Shown here: positions 1 to 6,100 of the stretch, in pieces | How positions within the stretch are numbered: the first letter of the stretch is position 1 | Layout of the letters: the number at the start of each line of letters is the position of its first letter | Source: SCTD01 sp038256525 | GTDB taxonomy: Bacteria; Actinomycetota; Actinomycetes; Mycobacteriales; SCTD01 | NCBI GenBank assembly: GCA_038256525.1 | Contig: JBBSKF010000152.1 | Location: forward strand, 1 to 7,974 | Reading direction: 5' to 3' | Length of the DNA: 7,974 nucleotides | The notes under the pieces: model-generated | Databases searched by the model: none | What the model was told of the DNA's origin: nothing | The model's input: only the letters and a program-made list of their open reading frames with translations | Program-made: the position numbers and the translations under genes

Positions 1-79
1 GGGCTCATCGCCCCATTCTCGACCGACGTGCCGGGCAGATCTGCAGCAGTGAGAGTCAACGTGATCAAACCTGTTCTCG

Positions 80-139
80 CCCTGTGCGGGAGGGAGAAGG
101 AACTACCGAAGGTGTCTCACATCAGCCTGACGCACAGGG
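80..139. repeat. Short inverted repeat flanking the last stretch before the Rhs frame
   Basis: CCCTGTGCG at 80-88 is the exact reverse complement of CGCACAGGG at 131-139, with 41-42 bases between. The second arm begins directly after the frame-2 stop (128-130) and runs into the five-G run. The long loop and absence of a following T run argue against an intrinsic terminator. A nine-base match in 150 bases can occur by chance. It is recorded because it brackets the place where the N-terminal part of the protein appears to be lost. Confidence 0.25.
88..114 (+). promoter_or_regulatory. Possible ribosome binding site and GTG start in frame 1
   Basis: The purine tract GGGAGGGAGAAGG at 88-100 lies 11 bases before a GTG at 112-114. 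That GTG is in frame 1, not in the Rhs frame. Its frame stays open to 324 but loses coding character after about 148, where frame 2 takes over. It would serve the Rhs gene only if a base were lost between 115 and about 148, for example in the five-G run at 137-141. The purine tract may be chance. Confidence 0.2.
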
Positions 140-190
140 GGTTGCGATGCGACGACGGCGAGCACGCACGAGTTCACCTACTACGACGAT

Positions 191-3100
191 GTGCGTCCCG
201 ACGGCAGCACCTACGTCGGCTTCGCCGAGCCGACCGAGGCATCCACGTCCGAGGATGGACTGGAGGACGGTCGCCTCGAGGGACGGCAGAGCGCGCTCGG
301 CATGTCCAAGACCGACTCCGGTGACGGGCGGGTCTACCTCGGCTTCAACCCGTTCGCTCCGCTCAAGACGGGATCGTTCGGTGGCTCCCTGAACTTCTCC
401 GGCGGCACGACCGAGTCACTCGCCGAGTTCATGGACATCAACGGCGACAGCCTGCCAGACAAGGTCTTCCGGGATCCGGACCAGCCGGGTCGGGTGTCGT
501 ACCGGTTGAACACCTCCCGTCCCGGTGATCCAGGAGTCAGCTTCGAGGCAGGCGACCCCCGCCTGGTGCAGGGCGACCTGGACAACCTGCCGGGAGAGCG
601 CTCTTTCGGTGTGTCCGGCGGCGTCGAGGCCTACTTCGGGGTGTTCGCGCAGTTCGTCGTGGGTGGCAGCTGGAGCTTCGCCGACTCCTACTTCTCCGAC
701 GTCAACGGCGACGGGCTGCCCGACTGGGTCGAGAGCGGGAGGGTGCTGTTCAACCACCTCGACTGCGACAGCGGGCAGTGCGTCCCGACCTTCACCAGCG
801 ACGTCGGCGAGACCAAGGTGCCACTCGACCTCACGTCCACACCGCGCGATGAGGTGCTGCTGGCCCAGACGGCGGCCCTGCTGCGCGAGCAGTCGCCGCG
901 CATCGACACCGTACGTCGCTGGGTGGCACCGTTCACCGGCACCGTGCTGGTCGGCTCGACGGCGCGGCTGCTGCCGAGCAACGCGCCCGGCTCACCGTCG
1001 GACTGCGTCGGCGCCGGCGCGCGCTTGGCGATCCAGCACAACACGACCGAGATCGCGAGTTGTGTGCTGGACGCTGCCGGCGAGTCCTGGCAGGCAGGCC
1101 TTGCGCCGCTGACGGTCAGCAAGGGCGACCGGCTCTACTTCCGGCTCGGCACCCGGCCCGAAGGGGCGCCGGACCAGGTCGAGTGGGACCCGACGGTCAG
1201 CTACGCCGCGCCGACCGGACCGGCCACCGACGTCAACGGTCAGAGCCAGACCGGCTACTCGGCGTCGGACGACTTCACCACCGCCGGCCGGCCGACCTCG
1301 TTCGTGACGATGCCGAAGGCCGGCGCGGTCCGCTTCGGCGGGGTGCTGGTGAAGGCAGTGACCAGCGACGACGTGACTCCGCGGCTGAGCCACCTGCCCG
1401 GCGTCGCGCCAGGCAGCCCGGTCGTGACCAGCGACGTCCCGGTCACCGTCGAGCCGCTCACCGCCGACGGCAGCGTCGACACCGACCGCGTCAAGCGAGT
1501 CGAGCCGGTCGGCGGGCAGTTCTGCGTCGTGAACAACGATGCAGCCGGGTTCGGCTGCTTCGCGAGCGAGGCGGAGGCGCAGGCGCGCACCCGGATGCTG
1601 GGCAAGGACGAGATCGGGACGTTCGCCCTGACGGGGAGTTTCACCGCCACCCCGCCGATCCTGGCGACGCCGCCCCCGGGCCAGCCTGCCGACCCGGCCA
1701 AGATCGTCGCGCAGGACACCGTCCAGGCCGTGCTGCGGGTGGACTCCCCGGTCGACGTGGGCGCCTTGAACTGGAGCGGGATCCCGACGCTGTGCTATCC
1801 GAACGGCCTCGGCGAGTGCACCGCGGAGTCCGGCAGCGTCACCCCGCACGTCGACATCGACATCTACCCGAGCGACAGCCTCACGGCGCCAGCGAGCGCC
1901 TACGAGCCGAGCGGCTCGCGCACGGTCACCGCCCGCGTCTCGTTCGACCTGGCCGGCACCCCGGCGGGCGAGGCCGTCTTCACCGCCAAGACCGCCGGTG
2001 GCTTCCTCTACAAGCGGGTCGTTCCCGTGGCGGCATCGCCGCTGGCGAGCACGGTCAGTGTCGACCTGTCCGACCTGGCATTGGACACCGACCAGCGCTA
2101 CTGGTTCGACCTGAGTGTCCGCGACCCGGCCCTGTCGGACGGCATGTCCGGTCAGCAGCTGGCCTTGCTGCACCAGAACACGGCCAACGAGACCGTGTCG
2201 GAGGCGGCTCCGCTCACGCTGCGCTGGGCCGGCCGGCAGGGTTACTTCCCGCTGGCCCATCGCGGCTGGGCCGTCGCGGGTTACCTCGGCGAGGGCAGCC
2301 GTGCCACCGAGGCCATCCGGGAAGGCGACTTCCTGCTCGCCGCCGCGGACGGCGGGGCCTTCGACGACGCCGACGACGCCTGCCGGTCTCTGAACGGCCA
2401 GGACTGCCTGGATCCCGGCGACACCGATGACCTGACCTTCCCCGGTGACTACCCGGACGGCACCGAGGGGCCGCCCGCGTACAACCCCTCCGGTGTCAAG
2501 GAACAGATCCAGGAGGCCTACCCCTACCTGCCGTGGCTGGATGCGGTCTCCTCGAGCGGGACCACCATGGTGGTGCCGTCCTGGCGCGGACCCAAGGACA
2601 GCCTGCGTGGTCGGCCGATGGGCCTTGCGGCTGACCGGCTCGGCCAGCCGCTCCCCTCGATCGGCACGGTCGACCCCGGCACCTTGTCCCCGCCCAACCT
2701 GTGGTCCGCGACCGGTCCGGTGTTCTCCCTGACCGGTGGGGTCGGCCCGCTGACGGCTGCCTTCGCTGCCGGGTGGAGCAGCAGCGTGGTCGACTATCTG
2801 GACATGAACGGGGACGGTTTCCCGGACATCGTCGAGCCGGACACGGTTCTCTACACCAACCCGAGAGGCGGGTTCTGCGAGCAGGTCGGCAGCACCGTCC
2901 CGTGCGCCGGCGCAGGACCGACCGCGGTCAACAACGGCATGACGCTGGCGGTGTCCGGTGGTTTCGGCGGGGCTCCGATCGGGGTGAGCGCCACCTCCAA
3001 GGGGGTCGCCAACTCGACCCAGGGCAACTCCGGCAACAAGGGAGGCGCCGCCTCCGACGCCCAGTTCGGCTCCGACCTGGGCGGCTCGCTGGGCATCTCG

Positions 3101-6100
3101 GCCAGCTTCACCAACCCCAACGCGCCCGGGTCCGAGTGGGACGGCAAGACCGAACAGGTGCCGGCGGCCAGTGCGGGGACGCCGATCCAGAAGGTGCTGG
3201 CCGACGTCAACGGCGACAGCCTGCCGGACCGGGTGACCGTCGACCCGCAAGGAGTCTTCGTCCGCTTCAACCTCGGCGACGGCTTCTCGCCCGAGCCGGT
3301 GCTGTGGGCCACGGGCGGCTTCGAGTCCAGCGAGTCCTACACCGGCTCGACAGGTGTCAGCCTCGGCTTCTCCGGCTCGTTCTTCGACTTCGCGGGCGGG
3401 GTGTCGCGCAACGCCTCGCTCGACTTCCCCCGCTACGCCTGGCTCGACGTCAACGGCGACGGGATCCTCGACGCGCTGCACAAGCAGGGTTCGACGGTGC
3501 GGGTCGCCTTCGGCACCGGCACCGGGCTGACCGCCGACGTGAAGTTCGGTGACACGGCGACCTTGCCGTTCAGCATCCTGGGCGCCATCGACGCGGCGAC
3601 CGGTGACCAGGTCCGCCAGGACCAGAGCGTGAGCTACGGCGGCGGGCTGGACTTCACGATCGGGTTCGGCCCGCTGTGCCTGGTCGCCTGCTATCTGATC
3701 GTCAACCCCGGTGGGCACTTCGACCGCAGCGAGACGACCTCCGACATCGATCTGACGGACGTCAACGGTGACGGCTACCCCGATTCGGTCCGGCGGGTCG
3801 ACGGGACCGAAGACATCTCCGTCAACGCCAACACGCACGGCCGCACCGGCCTGCTGGCCGCAGTAAAGAACCCGCTCGGCGGCACGATCAGCCTGGACTA
3901 CACCCGTGAGGGCAACACGCTGGAGCACCCGTCCTCGACCTGGACCATGACCAGGGTCGCGGTGGACGACGGCCGCCCCGGCGACGGGGTCGACGTCCGT
4001 GCCAGCAGCTTCAGCTACGCCGGTGGCCGCTACGACAAGCTCCAGCGGGAGGATCTGGGCTACGCCTCGGTCATCGAGCGGCAGCTCGCGCCGGGCGGGG
4101 GTGATGTCCTGCGATCGGTCAGCAGCGACTACCGCAACGCCACGGTCTTCGAGGCCGGCCTGCTGACCAGGACCGTCATCCGGGACGGCGACATCGACGG
4201 GCCGCCACTGCAGGAGACCGTCACGAGCTGGGATGTGCTCAACCTCGACACCGGGGTGGCCACCGAGTTGTCCCCTGCCGACCCCAACGTCGCGCTGGCC
4301 CTGCGCGTGACGCCACAGTCGAGGCAGGTCACCGACCGCTGGTTCGATCCAACCACCGGCGGGCTCGGCCAGGAGACGACGACGCGCTACACCTACGACA
4401 ACTTCGGCAACGCCGTGCGGATCGAGGACGAGGGTGAGCCGGAGACCGATGCCGACGACCTCGATGCCACCATCACCTACTCCAACTGTCGCAATGCCAA
4501 CAGCGAAGGGCTGCTCGGGGAGTACGGCTGCGGGGAGGAAGGGGCTAGCGGGACCACCAACCCGGTCTCCTACACGCCGACCGCGCGCTCGCCCTACTGG
4601 AGCGCCGACCGATGCTGGACCTGGGTCAGCGTCCCGGCCATCGTCGAGATCCGTGACGCCGCCGGCAACCTGCTGCGCTACCGCGACGGGACCAACGAGC
4701 TGTGCCACAACGCCTCGATCACGATCCTCGAGGAGACCTTCGAGGAGGGCGCGGAGCCGGCGGTGACCGGGCTGCTCTACGACGAATGGGGTAGCTACAA
4801 CCGGATCGTCTACCCCGCCGGGGCCGGCGGCACGCGCTATGCCGTGCAGTACGTCCGGGACGACAAGAGCGCCGCGCACATCTCCGACGTGACCGACTAC
4901 GAGCTCACCCCTGAGCAGGTCGATGCCTTCCTCACCGATGACGAGCCGGGGCCGGTCTTTCCGACCGGTGACAGCCGGGGCATTCAGACCACGGCGCGAT
5001 TCGACAGCCCGGCCGGGCTGGTGACCGAGCGCACCGACTCCAACGGCAACACGACCAGGTACGAGTACGACGCCCTGTCTCGGCTGACGAGGGTCCAGAC
5101 TCCCGACGGCGGCGGGGTGTCCTACTCCTACCGCCCGAGCGACCCGGCCTACGGCTACGCCACGGCGAGCCACGCCGACCGGGCGAACCCCGGCGACACC
5201 ATCGACACGGTCAGCTTCGCCGACGGACTCGGTCGGATCACCCAGACCAAGCGCGAGGCGAGCCTGTTCACCGGGCAGGACCGTGACCGGGCCACCGGGT
5301 TCGCGGTGACCGGGACCGTGGTCTACGACGCCCTCGGCCGTGGGGTGCAGGAGTATCACCCGACCGCCCAGCTCGGCGCCGGGCTGGCACAGTTCAGCGA
5401 CCTCCGGCCGAGCGTGGACCCGACGCTCACCACCTACGACCGGCTCGACCGGGTCACCTCGACCACCTTGCCCGACGACAGCGTCACGGCGACCACGTAC
5501 GGCTTCGGCTCCCTCGGGGTTTCGCAGCCGCAGCTGTTCACGACCGCGGTGACCGACGCCGAGGGCCGCAGGACCACGACGTACGCCGACGTCCGGGACA
5601 CCGTGCTGGCCTCGGAGGACGCGGCGATCGGCAAACCGGCGCTGCGGACCAGCTACGCCTACAACCCTGTCGGCGACCTGCTGACGGTCACCTCCCCGGA
5701 CACCGAGCGCATCGAGTACGGCTACGACCTGCTCGGCCGGCGTACCTCCACCAGCACACCGGACGGCGGCCTGGTGACCTACGGCTTCGACGCTGCCGGC
5801 CGTCAGGTCACCGAGCAGACCCCGGTCCTGCGGGATGCGGGCGACAGCGTGACGTCCTACAGCTACCGGTTCGGCCGGCTGGTCGGCATCGACTACCCGG
5901 ACGCGACGCCCGATGTCACCCTGCGGTGGGGCGGCTACGGCGGCGGCAGTCCGCAGGACGCCCCGGCCGACAACCGGAGCGGTCAGCTGGCCGCCGTCAA
6001 GGACGGAGCCCGCGACCAGCTGCTCAGCTACGACGCCAACGGCCTGCCGAGCAAGGAGCAGACCACGATGCTCGGCCGGCACCCCAACAGCGGCCCGTTC

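Larger units (their letters stand above)
1..148. other. Upstream stretch without a convincing gene
   Basis: The stretch is less GC-rich than what follows and uses codons rare downstream (AGA, AAA, CTA, TCT) in whichever frame it is read. Plus-strand frames 1 and 3 are open across it, frame 2 has stops at 50-52, 62-64 and 128-130, and the minus strand is closed in all three frames. Frame 1 has a weak coding-like bias (third positions about 74% G or C by hand count), well below the Rhs frame, and its translation resembles nothing I recognise. It holds a perfect 10-base palindrome (GCAGATCTGC, 35-44), a purine-rich ribosome-binding-site-like tract (88-100), and a five-G run (137-141). It may be intergenic, the remnant of another gene, or frameshifted 5' coding sequence. 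Confidence 0.5.

Noticed and set aside
80..139. Inverted repeat read as an intrinsic terminator or recombination (attC-like) site.
   Set aside because: The arms are nine bases with a loop over 40 bases, no T run follows, and the conserved core sequences of attC sites are absent. Kept only as a weak repeat.
1060..2430. Plus-strand frame-1 open frames, including 1060-2430 and 2701-3552.
   Set aside because: Arg/Gly/Pro-rich out-of-frame shadows lying wholly inside the Rhs gene, with no domain of their own.
3641..3718. Possible transmembrane segment around GPLCLVACYLIVN.
   Set aside because: The hydrophobic run is short, lies between two FG-GAP motifs and carries a cysteine pair; an interior propeller strand is more likely.
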